DNA of 64,000 nucleotides, from contig NZ_CP025030.1 in assembly GCF_002812705.1 (NCBI RefSeq), positions 1,612,001 through 1,676,000 of the forward strand. Reading direction: 5' to 3'. The translations under genes were made by a program, and so were the position numbers. The notes under the pieces were generated by a model that saw nothing but the letters and a program-made list of their open reading frames with translations, made no database searches and was not told the DNA's origin. The stretch is from Achromobacter spanius (lineage in GTDB: Bacteria; Pseudomonadota; Gammaproteobacteria; Burkholderiales; Burkholderiaceae_B). Below, piece after piece: positions 49,774 through 58,316 of this stretch (positions are counted from its first letter, which is position 1; each line of letters begins with the position of its first letter).

Positions 49774-51114
49774 TCAGTTCTCGCAAGTGCGGGGCGTGAT
49801 GTTCTTTTCCTTGGCGTACTTGGCCGCGGCTTCCTTGACCATCGGGTCCAGGATGGCCTTGTCGGACTGATACCAGTCAGACACCACCTTGAACTTGGCG
49901 CCGTCCCACTGCACGATGCGGGCCCAGTCATCACCCATGTGGTTGTTGCACGAGGTCTTGACCGGACGCATGATCTGGCCAAAGCCCAGCTTGTCCAGCT
50001 TTTCCTGCGTCAGGTTCAGGTTCTCGAAGCCCCAGCGCACTTGCTCGGGCGTCATGGCCTTGCCCTTGCCGTACTTCTCTTGCGCCGCGCGGATCGCCTC
50101 GACTTGCAGCATGGAAATCATCATGCCGCGCGTGTGGGCGATGGTGTCCAGGGTGTTCTTGGCCGTTTTGTCCGAGCCCTGGCCCTTGTCGTAGACGAAC
50201 TTCTTCAGGTCGTCGTAGACCTTGTCGCTTTCGGCGCCGCTGTTGTGCACGGTGATGGCGTTGTAGCCCTTGGCGACATCACCCAGGTCTTTCACGTCGC
50301 CTTCGGAGCCGGCCCACCAGATGGCGTACATCTTGTCGCGCGGGTAGCCGCTGGCCTGCGCTTCGCGGATGGCGGTCGGCGTCATGATGCCGGCGCTCCA
50401 CAGCAGCACGTAGTTCGGGCGCGCCTGGCGGATTTGCAGCCAGGTGGATTTCTGTTCAACGCCGGGAGCGGTGACCGGATACAGCACCAGCTCGAAGCCT
50501 TCCTTGGCGGCGCGCTTTTGCAGCAGCGGGATCGGTTCCTTGCCATACGGCGAGTCGTGGTAGACCAGGGCGATCTTCTTGCCCTTGAGCTTGTCCATGC
50601 CGCCTTCTTTCTTGGCGATGTCCTGGATCATCACGTCGGCGGCGGTCCAGTACGTGCCCAGCAGCGGGAAGTTCCACTGGAACACGCTGCCGTCCACCGA
50701 TTGCGACAGGCCGTAGCCCATTGTTTCGACGGGCACCTTGTCCTGGATGGCCTTGTCGCTGACCGCGAACGTGATGCCGGTGGACTGGGTGTCGAAGCCC
50801 GAGGCCCCGGTGCCCTTGCCCTTCAGGCGTTCATAGCATTCCACGCCGCGATCGGTGGCGTAGGACGTTTCACATTCTTCGTACGTGATCTTGACGCCGT
50901 TGACGCCACCGTCGCGCTCGTTGACCAGCTTCAGGTAGTCCAGCTTGCCGTCGGCCCAGGGAATGCCCAGCGGCGCGAACGACCCGGTGCGATACACCAG
51001 CAACGGAACGAACTGCTCTTCGGCCGCCATTGCCGGCGTGGCTACGGCGCCGACGGCGCCGGCTGCGGCTACCAATGCCGCCGCCAACTTCAGGTTAAGA
51101 CGCTTCATCTCCAT
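49774..51114 (-). CDS. Periplasmic substrate-binding protein of the second importer
   Basis: Type I periplasmic receptor of 446 residues. The signal peptide ends near residue 30 (AVATPAMAA); the mature part opens EEQFVPLLVYRTGSFAPLG, unlike true leucine-binding receptors and closer to receptors for aromatic or short-chain acids. It has several cysteines (ECETSYATDRGVECYE, TSCNNH, RTCEN). It lies downstream of the livM-type gene, from which a hairpin-rich repeat separates it, and 60 nt before the livF-type gene. Confidence 0.9.
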   Translation of the reverse strand: MEMKRLNLKLAAALVAAAGAVGAVATPAMAAEEQFVPLLVYRTGSFAPLGIPWADGKLDYLKLVNERDGGVNGVKITYEECETSYATDRGVECYERLKGKGTGASGFDTQSTGITFAVSDKAIQDKVPVETMGYGLSQSVDGSVFQWNFPLLGTYWTAADVMIQDIAKKEGGMDKLKGKKIALVYHDSPYGKEPIPLLQKRAAKEGFELVLYPVTAPGVEQKSTWLQIRQARPNYVLLWSAGIMTPTAIREAQASGYPRDKMYAIWWAGSEGDVKDLGDVAKGYNAITVHNSGAESDKVYDDLKKFVYDKGQGSDKTAKNTLDTIAHTRGMMISMLQVEAIRAAQEKYGKGKAMTPEQVRWGFENLNLTQEKLDKLGFGQIMRPVKTSCNNHMGDDWARIVQWDGAKFKVVSDWYQSDKAILDPMVKEAAAKYAKEKNITPRTCEN

Positions 51115-51288
51115 TTACCTCCTGCGTGGTGCTTGGGTCAGTAAACCCTGGGACACCGGGATTGGCCCGGTCTTGAGCCGGGTATTCAGGATGGTCGCCG
51201 TGGCGCTTGTGCCGCCCCGACAGCCGTTGATCAATAAGCTCTTATCGCGTGTTGCTTCAGTGCCTCCGAGTGGGCCCGCGGCGGATCC

Positions 51289-51350
51289 GGCTTTGCCGGT
51301 CCCCAGCGGGGCCCCCTTGAGGGGGAAGCGCCAACGGCGCTTCGGGGGTG
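51289..51350. repeat. Double-hairpin intergenic element between permease and receptor genes
   Basis: CCCCCTTGAGGGGG (51312-51325) is directly followed by AAGCGCC-AAC-GGCGCTT (51326-51342) and a G-rich end. Similar CCCCCTTGAGGGGG blocks are, as I recall, frequent between genes in Bordetella and Achromobacter. It may lower read-through into the receptor gene or stabilise 3' ends. Confidence 0.65.
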
Positions 51351-51358
51351 GGTCACCT

Positions 51359-52423
51359 TCAATGAGGGAATGGCCAGATGCGGAGCTTTTCCTTGCCGAT
51401 GCTCCACAGACGCGCCAGTCCATGCGGTTCCGCAATCAGGAAGAACACGATCAGCGCGCCGAACACCATGTGCTCGATGTGCGCGGCGGTGTCCACCGAC
51501 AGCGGAATGCCGAGTGCGTGCGGAATGTTCGACAGCGCCACCGGCACCAGCACGATGAAGGCCGCGCCGAAGAAGCTGCCGATGATCGAGCCCAGCCCGC
51601 CGATGATGACCATGAACAGCAGTTGGAACGAACGGTTCAGGTCAAAGGCCAGCGGTTCCCAGGAACCCAGGTGGATGTAGCCCCACAGCGCGCCTGCCAC
51701 GCCCACGATGAACGAGCTGACCGCAAACGCCGTCAGCTTCGCGTACATGGGACGGATGCCGATGACCGAGGCCGCCACGTCCATGTCGCGGATGGCCATC
51801 CACTGGCGGCCGATCGCGCCGCGCACCAGGTTCTTGGCCAGCAGGCTGAAGACCACCACCAGAATCAGCACGAACAAGTACTTTTCCAGGGCGGACTGCA
51901 CCGGCAGGCCAAAGGCCGTAAGCGGGGGCACCGACACGCTGCCCGAGGACGAGTAATTGGTGAAGAAGGGAATGCGCAGGAAAGCCCAGTCCACGAAGAA
52001 CTGCGCGGCCAGCGTGGCCACCGCCAGATAGAGACCCCGGATGCGCAGGCTGGGGATGCCGAAGATCACGCCCACCAGGGTGGCAAAGCACCCGCCCAGC
52101 AGAATCTGAAGAAGCAGCGGCATGCCGGGAAAGCGCACGCCGAAGTTCCAGGCCGCATACGCGCCCACCGCCATGAAGGCGCCGGTGCCCAGCGAGATCT
52201 GGCCGCAATAGCCAACCAGAATGTTCAAGCCCACCGCCGCAAGCGACAGGATCAGGAACGGAATCAGGATGGCGCGCAGCAGGTAGTCGGAAGACAGCGC
52301 CGGCACGGCAATGAACGCCACCGCCAGCAGCAGCCAGATGAAGATGCGGTCCTGGCGAATCGGGAAAATCTGCTGATCCGCCCGGTAGCTGGTTTTGAAC
52401 TGGCCGTTTTCGCGATAGAACAT
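51359..52423 (-). CDS. ABC importer permease, LivM type
   Basis: Membrane subunit of the second importer, 354 residues, with about nine hydrophobic segments. The LivM motif is GLNILVGYCGQISLGTGAFMAVGAY near residue 65-90 and the coupling-helix area near AIRDMDVAASVIGIRP. A cytoplasmic N-terminal arm (MFYRENGQFKTSYRADQQ) is typical of this subtype. It begins 26 nt after the livH-type stop. Confidence 0.93.
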   Translation of the reverse strand: MFYRENGQFKTSYRADQQIFPIRQDRIFIWLLLAVAFIAVPALSSDYLLRAILIPFLILSLAAVGLNILVGYCGQISLGTGAFMAVGAYAAWNFGVRFPGMPLLLQILLGGCFATLVGVIFGIPSLRIRGLYLAVATLAAQFFVDWAFLRIPFFTNYSSSGSVSVPPLTAFGLPVQSALEKYLFVLILVVVFSLLAKNLVRGAIGRQWMAIRDMDVAASVIGIRPMYAKLTAFAVSSFIVGVAGALWGYIHLGSWEPLAFDLNRSFQLLFMVIIGGLGSIIGSFFGAAFIVLVPVALSNIPHALGIPLSVDTAAHIEHMVFGALIVFFLIAEPHGLARLWSIGKEKLRIWPFPH

Positions 52424-52449
52424 GTTTTTATCCTAGAGGGCCTGGTGGT

Positions 52450-53379
52450 TTACACGCGGTCGATGATCTTCTCGCCGAACAGCCCTTGCGGACGGAACAG
52501 CAGGAACACCAGCGCCAGCACATAGGCGAACCAGATTTCGATACCGCCGCCCACGAGCGACCCCAGGTAGACCTCGGACAACTTTTCCCCCACGCCAATG
52601 ATCAGGCCGCCCAGAATGGCGCCCGGCACCGACGTCAAGCCGCCCAGAATCACCACCGGCAACGCGCGCAGCGCCGCGGTGGACAGCGTGAATTGCACGC
52701 CGAACTTCGACCCCCAGATAATGCCGGCCACCAGCGCCACCAAGCCCGCCACGCACCACACGATGACCCAGATGCGGTTCAGCGGAATGCCGATGGATTG
52801 CGCGGCCTGGTGGTCGTCGGCCACTGCGCGCAGCGCGCGGCCGGTGGACGTGTATTGGAAGAACAGCGCCAGCGTCGCGACCAGCAAGGCCGCGATGACG
52901 GCTGCGGTCAGATCTTCCAGGTTGATCAACAACCCACCTTCAAAGACCGAGTCCAGGATCAGCAGCGGATCCTTGGGCATGCCCACGTTGATGGAATACA
53001 CCGAACTGCCGAACGTGATCTGGCCCAGGCCGTCCAGGAAGTAGCTGATGCCCAGCGTCGCCATCAACAGCGTGGTGGCTTCCTGGTTGACCAGGTGGCG
53101 CAGCACGTAGCGTTCGATGGCCACCGCCAGCACGAACATCACCATGGCGCTGACAATGAACGCCAGCACGTTGGCCAGGATCAGGTTGTCAAAGCCGAGC
53201 CAGCGCGGAATCCATTCCGAAAAGCGCGCCATGGACAAGGCCGCCACCAGCACCATCGCGCCCTGCGCGAAGTTGAAGACGCCGGAGGCCTTGAAGATCA
53301 GTACAAAGCCCAGGCCGATCAGCGCATACATCATGCCGCTCATCAAGCCGCCGAATAAGGTCTCTAGAAAAAATCCCAT
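52450..53379 (-). CDS. ABC importer permease, LivH type
   Basis: Membrane subunit of the second importer, 309 residues, about eight membrane segments, with GLMSGMMYALIGLGFVLIFKASG at the N-terminus and the coupling region VADDHQAAQSIGIPLNRI near 190. GGLTSVPGAILGGLIIGVGE lies in the C-terminal half. A ribosome site AAGGCGG precedes ATG 53379, 11 nt after the livG-type stop. Confidence 0.93.
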   Translation of the reverse strand: MGFFLETLFGGLMSGMMYALIGLGFVLIFKASGVFNFAQGAMVLVAALSMARFSEWIPRWLGFDNLILANVLAFIVSAMVMFVLAVAIERYVLRHLVNQEATTLLMATLGISYFLDGLGQITFGSSVYSINVGMPKDPLLILDSVFEGGLLINLEDLTAAVIAALLVATLALFFQYTSTGRALRAVADDHQAAQSIGIPLNRIWVIVWCVAGLVALVAGIIWGSKFGVQFTLSTAALRALPVVILGGLTSVPGAILGGLIIGVGEKLSEVYLGSLVGGGIEIWFAYVLALVFLLFRPQGLFGEKIIDRV

Positions 53380-53390
53380 GTCTGTCCGCC

Positions 53391-54188
53391 TTAGTGCGAC
53401 ACGCCGAGATAGGCGCGGATGACGTCTTCATTCGCGCGGACTTCGTCCGGGCGGCCATCGCCGATCTTCTTGCCGTAGTCCAGCACCACCACGCGGTCGG
53501 AAATATCCATGACCACGCCCATGTCGTGCTCGATCAGCACGATGGTGGTGCCGAATTCGTCATTCACATCCAGGATGAAGCGGCTCATGTCCTGCTTTTC
53601 CTCGATGTTCATGCCGGCCATGGGCTCGTCCAGCAGCAACAGGCGCGGTTCCATCGCCAGCGCGCGGCCCAGGTCCACGCGCTTTTGCAGGCCGTAGGGC
53701 AGACGGCCCACCGGCGTTTTGCGATAGGCCTGGATTTCCAGGAAGTCGACGATGTTCTCGACGAATTCGCGGTGCTGGGTTTCTTCGCGTTCGGCCGGAC
53801 CCAGGCGGAACGCCTGCGAGAGCAGGCCGCACTTCATGCGCAGGTTGCGGCCCGTCATGATGTTGTCCAGCACGCTCATGCCTTTGAACAGCGCCAGGTT
53901 CTGGAACGTGCGCGCGATGCCCATTTCGGCGGCGCGCCGTGGGTTCATCTTCGAGAAGCGTTCGCCGCGAAATTCGATGCCGCCTTGCTGCGGCGTGTAG
54001 ACGCCGTTGATGACGTTCAGCATCGAGCTTTTGCCGGCGCCGTTGGGGCCGATGATGGCGCGAATCTCATGCTCTCGCACGTTGAAGGAAATGTCCGTCA
54101 GCGCCTTCACGCCGCCGAAAGACAGGGAGATGTTCTGCATGTCCAGCATGACGTCGCCGATACGCTGGTCGCGGTCGTTGTTGCTCAT
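53391..54188 (-). CDS. ABC importer ATPase, LivG type
   Basis: Second ATPase, 265 residues. Walker A is GPNGAGKSS near residue 43; the signature is LPYGLQKRVDLGRAL, a common LivG variant of LSGGQ; Walker B is LLLLDEPMAGM. ATG 54188 (MSNNDRDQRI) is chosen; the longer frame upstream overlaps the CoA ligase gene. It starts 5 nt after that ligase stop. Confidence 0.92.
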   Translation of the reverse strand: MSNNDRDQRIGDVMLDMQNISLSFGGVKALTDISFNVREHEIRAIIGPNGAGKSSMLNVINGVYTPQQGGIEFRGERFSKMNPRRAAEMGIARTFQNLALFKGMSVLDNIMTGRNLRMKCGLLSQAFRLGPAEREETQHREFVENIVDFLEIQAYRKTPVGRLPYGLQKRVDLGRALAMEPRLLLLDEPMAGMNIEEKQDMSRFILDVNDEFGTTIVLIEHDMGVVMDISDRVVVLDYGKKIGDGRPDEVRANEDVIRAYLGVSH

Positions 54189-54193
54189 GATCT

Positions 54194-56170
54194 CTACGCG
54201 GCTCGGGCTGTGATGGCGGGGAACGTCTTGACGGGTCGGATCTTCAGGTCGGCCGAGATCTTGCCGGTGCGTCCGTCTTCGAACTTCACTTCGGTTTCGA
54301 TGAACTGCGACTGCTTGCCGCCGAACAGCGCGTCGATCAGCACGCCGTACTTCTGTGCAATGAACGCGCGGCGCACCTTGCGCGTGCGGGTCAGTTCGTC
54401 GTCGTCCGGGTCCAGTTCCTTGTGCAGGATCAGGAAACGGCTGACTTGCGAGGCGCACAGTTTCGGGTCGGTGGCCAGGTCGGCGTTGACCTGCTCCACG
54501 CATTCCGCGATCAGTTGGTAGACCTCTTCCTTGGCGGCCAGGTCGGTGTAGCCGGCATACGGCAGGCCCCGGCGCTCGGCCCAGTTGCCCACGGCTTCCA
54601 GGTCGATATTGATGAACGCGCAAACGTCGTCGCGGTCGGCGCCAAAGGCCACGGCTTCCTTGATGTGCTGGAAGAACTTGAGCTTGTTCTCGATGTACTT
54701 CGGCGCGAACAGGCTGCCGTTGGCCAGCTTGCCGACGTCTTTCGCACGGTCGATGATCTTCAACTGCCCGTCGGTATCCAGGTAGCCCGCATCGCCCGTG
54801 TGGAACCAGCCGTCGGCGCTGCGCGCTTCGGCCGTGGCGTCTGGGTTGCGGTAGTACTCCTTGAACAAGCCGGGGCTTTTCACCAGGATCTCACCGTTGT
54901 CCGCCACGCGGATTTCAACGCCTGCCACCGGCGGGCCGACGGTATCGTCGCGCACCTTGCCGTCGGGCTGCACGCACACGAACACCGACGTTTCCGTCGA
55001 GCCGTACAACTGCTTCAGGTTGATGCCGATGGACCGGTAGAACACGAAGAGGTCCGGGCCGATGGCCTCGCCCGCCGTGTAGGCGACGCGCACGCGGCTC
55101 ATGCCCAGCGCATTGCGCAAGGGGCCATAGATCAGCGCGTTGCCGATGGCGTAGCGCAGGCGGTCCCAGGCGTTGACGGATTCGCCGTCCAGGATCTTGG
55201 TGCCGACACGACGCGCCAGGTTCATGCAGGCGCCGAACAGCTTGCGCTTGATGTAGCCCGCGTCTTCCATGCGGATCATCACGTGCGTCAGCAAGCCTTC
55301 CAGCACGCGCGGCGGCGCGAAGTAATAGGTGGGGCCGATGTCGCGCATGTCGATCGCCACGGTGTCGGGCGATTCGGGGTGGTTGACGGTAAATCCCGTG
55401 ACCAGCAACTGCGTGTACGAAAACATGTTCTGGCCGATCCAGGCGGGCGGCAGATAGGCCAGCACGTCTTCCTGGTCGGTCAGCTTTTCCATGTCGGACA
55501 CGGCGCGCGCGCGGTCGATCAGTGCATGGTGCGTGAGCACCACGCCCTTGGGCTTGCCGGTGGTGCCCGAGGTATAGAACATGGCGGCCGGGTCGTGCGG
55601 CTGCACGGCGGCGATGGCCTGGTCCAGGTATTGGGGATGCTGCGCGGCGTATTGCTGGCCCAACGTCTCCAACTGCTCATAAGACTGCAGCATGGGGTCG
55701 GAGTAATGGCGCAGCCCGCGCGGGTCGTCGAACACCACGTGTTTCAAGGCCGGGCATTGCTCGCGCACTTCCAGCATCTTGTCGACCTGTTCCTGGTCTT
55801 CCACGACGGCCACGCTGATCTCGGCGTCTTGCAGCACGTAGACCATTTCCTGCGCGACGGCGTCCTGGTAGAGCGGTACGGGAATCGCGCCCAGCGATTG
55901 CGCGGCCATCATGGCCATATAGAGGCGCGGGCGGTTCTCGCCGATAACGGCAACGTGCATGCCGGGCCGTATGCCCAGTGACGCGAATCCGTTCGCAACA
56001 TGGCGCACATGCGCCGCCACCTCGGACCACGTCAGGGTTTGCCAGATTCCCAGATCTTTCTCTCGAATCGCGGGCCGCGACCCACGAACATTGGCATGCG
56101 CGAACAGCAGCGCTGGAAAGGTGTCCAGCGCCGCCGGCACCTGTGCGGATGCGGGCGATGAATGTGCCAC
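54194..56170 (-). CDS. Long-chain/aromatic acyl-CoA synthetase (AMP-binding)
   Basis: Adenylate-forming CoA ligase of 658 residues. The P-loop-like MFYTSGTTGKPKGVVLTHHA is near residue 195, the second motif LKQLYGSTETSVFVCVQ near 405, DGWFHTGDAGYLDTDGQLKI near 475, and DRAKDVGKLANGSLFAP near 500. It activates a carboxylic acid in the cytoplasm. It opens the operon ligase, LivG, LivH, LivM, receptor, LivF, PaaK-like, so acids are probably imported and activated at once. Divergent from a Crp/Fnr regulator. Confidence 0.93.
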   Translation of the reverse strand: MAHSSPASAQVPAALDTFPALLFAHANVRGSRPAIREKDLGIWQTLTWSEVAAHVRHVANGFASLGIRPGMHVAVIGENRPRLYMAMMAAQSLGAIPVPLYQDAVAQEMVYVLQDAEISVAVVEDQEQVDKMLEVREQCPALKHVVFDDPRGLRHYSDPMLQSYEQLETLGQQYAAQHPQYLDQAIAAVQPHDPAAMFYTSGTTGKPKGVVLTHHALIDRARAVSDMEKLTDQEDVLAYLPPAWIGQNMFSYTQLLVTGFTVNHPESPDTVAIDMRDIGPTYYFAPPRVLEGLLTHVMIRMEDAGYIKRKLFGACMNLARRVGTKILDGESVNAWDRLRYAIGNALIYGPLRNALGMSRVRVAYTAGEAIGPDLFVFYRSIGINLKQLYGSTETSVFVCVQPDGKVRDDTVGPPVAGVEIRVADNGEILVKSPGLFKEYYRNPDATAEARSADGWFHTGDAGYLDTDGQLKIIDRAKDVGKLANGSLFAPKYIENKLKFFQHIKEAVAFGADRDDVCAFINIDLEAVGNWAERRGLPYAGYTDLAAKEEVYQLIAECVEQVNADLATDPKLCASQVSRFLILHKELDPDDDELTRTRKVRRAFIAQKYGVLIDALFGGKQSQFIETEVKFEDGRTGKISADLKIRPVKTFPAITARAA

Positions 56171-56240
56171 GTTGTCTCCTCCGGTTTGGGCACACCGTGC
56201 CAGGCGCCGCGGGAGCGACTATGGCGAGAAGGGGCTTGAC

Positions 56241-56298
56241 CAGTTGGTTTTAGATTTACGGCAGGACTTAAGGTATAAGGTTGGGTTGCTACCAACTG
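56241..56298. promoter_or_regulatory. Divergent promoter region with separated inverted repeats
   Basis: CAGTTGGT (56241-56248) and ACCAACTG (56291-56298) are perfect inverted copies 42 bases apart in the gap between the CoA ligase and the Crp/Fnr gene. They flank the AT-rich middle (TTTAGATTTACGG, TTAAGGTATAAGG). They could be two half-sites of a looping regulator, or coincidence. Confidence 0.4.
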
Positions 56299-56338
56299 TC
56301 ACCATCGCGACATTCAAGGAACTTTTAGGGTATTCCCG

Positions 56339-57046
56339 ATGCAGCTATCCGACTCCCTTCAACTTGCCGCGGCGTGGTTTCGCGTGCTCAACGCCGAGCA
56401 GCAATCGCGCGTCGAGCGGGACCTCTCTGTGCAGCAAGTCGTTGCCGGATCGATCATAGAGCGCAAAGGTGAACTCGCACAGGCTTGGATTGGCGTATTG
56501 GCCGGTTTGGTCAAGGTGTCGGTCGGCAACGCGGAAGGCAAGGTGGCGTCGTTGACCGGCGTACCCGCTGGCGGCTGGATCGGCGAGGGCTCGCTGCTCA
56601 AGCGCGAAGACCGCAAGTACGACATCGTTGCGCTGCGTGATTCCGTCGTGGCGCGGCTGCCGGCGCCCACGTTCGATTGGCTGCTGGACACCAGCATTCC
56701 CTTCAACCGCTATTTGCTGCATCAATTGAACGAGCGCGTGGCGCAGTTCATCGGCAAGGCGGAGTACGACCGATTGCTGGACCCTGACGCGCGGGTAGCC
56801 CGCTGTCTGGCCGAGCTGTTCAACCCTTTGCTGTATCCCGGCATGGGCATGCGCCTGACCATTACGCAGGAAGAGGTCGGCTATCTGGCCCGGGTGTCGC
56901 GCCAGCGCGCCAACCAGGCGTTGCGCAAGCTGGAAGAGGCAGGCCTGCTGAATGTGGAATACGGCGCCGTGCGCGTGCTGAACCTGGATGGCTTGAAACA
57001 ATACGGGTCGGACCGCAGCACCGTCGACGGCGAGCAAGCGGCCTGA
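56339..57046 (+). CDS. Crp/Fnr-family transcription regulator
   Basis: A 235-residue regulator with a cyclic-nucleotide-binding-type beta domain (about 15-120) and a C-terminal helix-turn-helix (ITQEEVGYLARVSRQRANQALRKLE, about 175-200). The four cysteines of FNR are absent, so it does not sense oxygen through an iron-sulfur cluster; the key Crp cAMP residues also do not appear. Ligand unknown. Divergent from the acid-import operon it likely controls. Confidence 0.88.
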   Translation: MQLSDSLQLAAAWFRVLNAEQQSRVERDLSVQQVVAGSIIERKGELAQAWIGVLAGLVKVSVGNAEGKVASLTGVPAGGWIGEGSLLKREDRKYDIVALRDSVVARLPAPTFDWLLDTSIPFNRYLLHQLNERVAQFIGKAEYDRLLDPDARVARCLAELFNPLLYPGMGMRLTITQEEVGYLARVSRQRANQALRKLEEAGLLNVEYGAVRVLNLDGLKQYGSDRSTVDGEQAA

Positions 57047-57079
57047 ACGCGCGGGGCGCGACATCTTTAAAAAAAACCC

Positions 57080-57114
57080 TTGACGTTAAATAGTGCGCTA
57101 TTTAATATTGCACA
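57080..57114 (+). promoter_or_regulatory. ohrR promoter with an operator inside the spacer
   Basis: TTGACG (57080-57085) and TAATAT (57103-57108) are 17 bases apart. The spacer and the -10 box are almost exactly the palindrome TTAAATAG-TGCG-CTATTTAA (57086-57105). The expected RNA start coincides with the ATG at 57115, so a leaderless message is predicted. Confidence 0.75.
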
Positions 57115-57576
57115 ATGAAATCTCGATCCAAAGCCAAAAGCGCATTCAACCCGCTGCTGCTGGACAGCCAGTTGTGCTTCGCCCTGTACTCGACTTCGCT
57201 GGCGATGAACAAGGTGTACCGCAAGCTGTTGCGCGGGCTGGACCTGACGTATCCGCAGTACCTGGTAATGCTGGTGCTGTGGGAAGGCGATGACATCACT
57301 GTGACGGATATCGGCGACCGCCTGTTCCTGGACTCGGCTACGCTCACGCCGTTGTTGAAGCGCCTGGAAGCGGCGGGTTTGGTGACGCGCAAGCGCGCCG
57401 TGGACGATGAACGCCAGGTGATCGTCGGGCTGACGGAACAGGGTCTAGCGCTGCGAGAGCGCGCCGAAACCGTGCCGCATTCGGTGGCGTCCGCCGCGCA
57501 ATGCACGCTGGACGAGGCGCAGGGCATGATGAAAGCGCTGCACGCATTGCGGGTCAAGCTGGTCGAAAGTATTTGA
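57115..57576 (+). CDS. ohrR: OhrR, MarR-family organic peroxide sensor
   Basis: Repressor of ohr, 153 residues. The reactive cysteine is Cys21 ([13 protein letters not shown]), at the place where OhrR proteins sense organic hydroperoxides. The winged helix covers about residues 60-100 ([26 protein letters not shown]). ATG 57115 sits directly at the predicted transcription start. Its operator overlaps its own promoter and a related palindrome lies before ohr, so it represses both genes until oxidised. Confidence 0.93.
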   Translation: MKSRSKAKSAFNPLLLDSQLCFALYSTSLAMNKVYRKLLRGLDLTYPQYLVMLVLWEGDDITVTDIGDRLFLDSATLTPLLKRLEAAGLVTRKRAVDDERQVIVGLTEQGLALRERAETVPHSVASAAQCTLDEAQGMMKALHALRVKLVESI

Positions 57577-57635
57577 AGTGTGGGGTGATGCGTGTCATCA
57601 TCCGGTCTAATAAGTAGTGCACGATATAGTTGTGC

Positions 57636-57649
57636 GCTATTTAAATAGC
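57636..57649 (+). promoter_or_regulatory. OhrR-type operator before ohr
   Basis: GCTATTTAAATAGC is a perfect 14-base palindrome sharing the half-site GCTATTTAA with the operator at 57086-57105. It lies 100 nt upstream of the ohr start. Confidence 0.7.
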
Positions 57650-57748
57650 AAAACGGATTTGCAGGTTTGCAAGTCTTCAGTAAACGCCGAAGCGGGAGGG
57701 CCCGCCAGGCCTGGCAGTTCAACTTTTATCCTACAAAGGAAACGCACC

Positions 57749-58174
57749 ATGTCTATCGAAAAAGTTCTGTATCGCGCCAATGCCACCGCAACCGGCGGCC
57801 GTGAAGGCCGTGGCGTCAGCGATGACGGCAACCTGGACGTCAAGCTGACCACGCCGCGCGAGCTGGGCGGTTCGGGCGCTGCCGGCACCAACCCCGAACA
57901 ACTGTTCGCCGTCGGTTATTCCGCCTGCTTCCTGGGCGCCATGAAGTTCGTGGGTGGCCGCGACAAGATCGCCATTCCGGCTGACGTGTCGGTGAACGGC
58001 ATCGTGGGTATCGGCGCCATCCCGACCGGCTTCGGCATCGAAGTCGAACTGAAGATCTCGCTGCCGGGCATGGATCGCGAACAGGCCGAAAAGCTGGTCG
58101 CCGCCGCGCACATCGTCTGCCCGTACTCGAACGCCACGCGCGGCAACATCGATGTGACGTTGACGATTGTCTGA
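57749..58174 (+). CDS. ohr: Organic hydroperoxide resistance protein
   Basis: Thiol peroxidase for organic hydroperoxides, 141 residues, cytoplasmic. The catalytic Cys60 is in [10 protein letters not shown] and the resolving Cys124 in [10 protein letters not shown]; Arg19 and Glu50, which activate the thiol, are also present. ATG 57749 follows AAAGGAAA. Closed by a terminator shared with the convergent LysE gene. Confidence 0.96.
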   Translation: MSIEKVLYRANATATGGREGRGVSDDGNLDVKLTTPRELGGSGAAGTNPEQLFAVGYSACFLGAMKFVGGRDKIAIPADVSVNGIVGIGAIPTGFGIEVELKISLPGMDREQAEKLVAAAHIVCPYSNATRGNIDVTLTIV

Positions 58175-58261
58175 TCCGCTAAGGTTCGGCCGGTCAGTGT
58201 GATCGGGTCACGTTGATTTGCTCACGTTGATCCGGTCGCTTGATGACGAAAGTTGATGGCG

Positions 58262-58304
58262 AAAGCGCCACCCCTCCTTCACAGGACGGGTGGCGCTTTT
58301 TTTT
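58262..58304. terminator. Intrinsic terminator between ohr and the convergent LysE gene
   Basis: AAAGCGCCACCC (58262-58273) pairs perfectly with GGGTGGCGCTTT (58288-58299), with eight T at 58297-58304 on the plus strand and a run of A-T pairs on the other side, so it can work in both directions. Confidence 0.9.
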
Positions 58305-58316
58305 GGGTGGCGTTTT

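Noticed and set aside
54189..54623. N-terminal extension of the LivG-type ATPase
   Set aside because: It overlaps the CoA ligase gene in another frame and is Arg/Gly-rich without homology; ATG 54188 fits the family.
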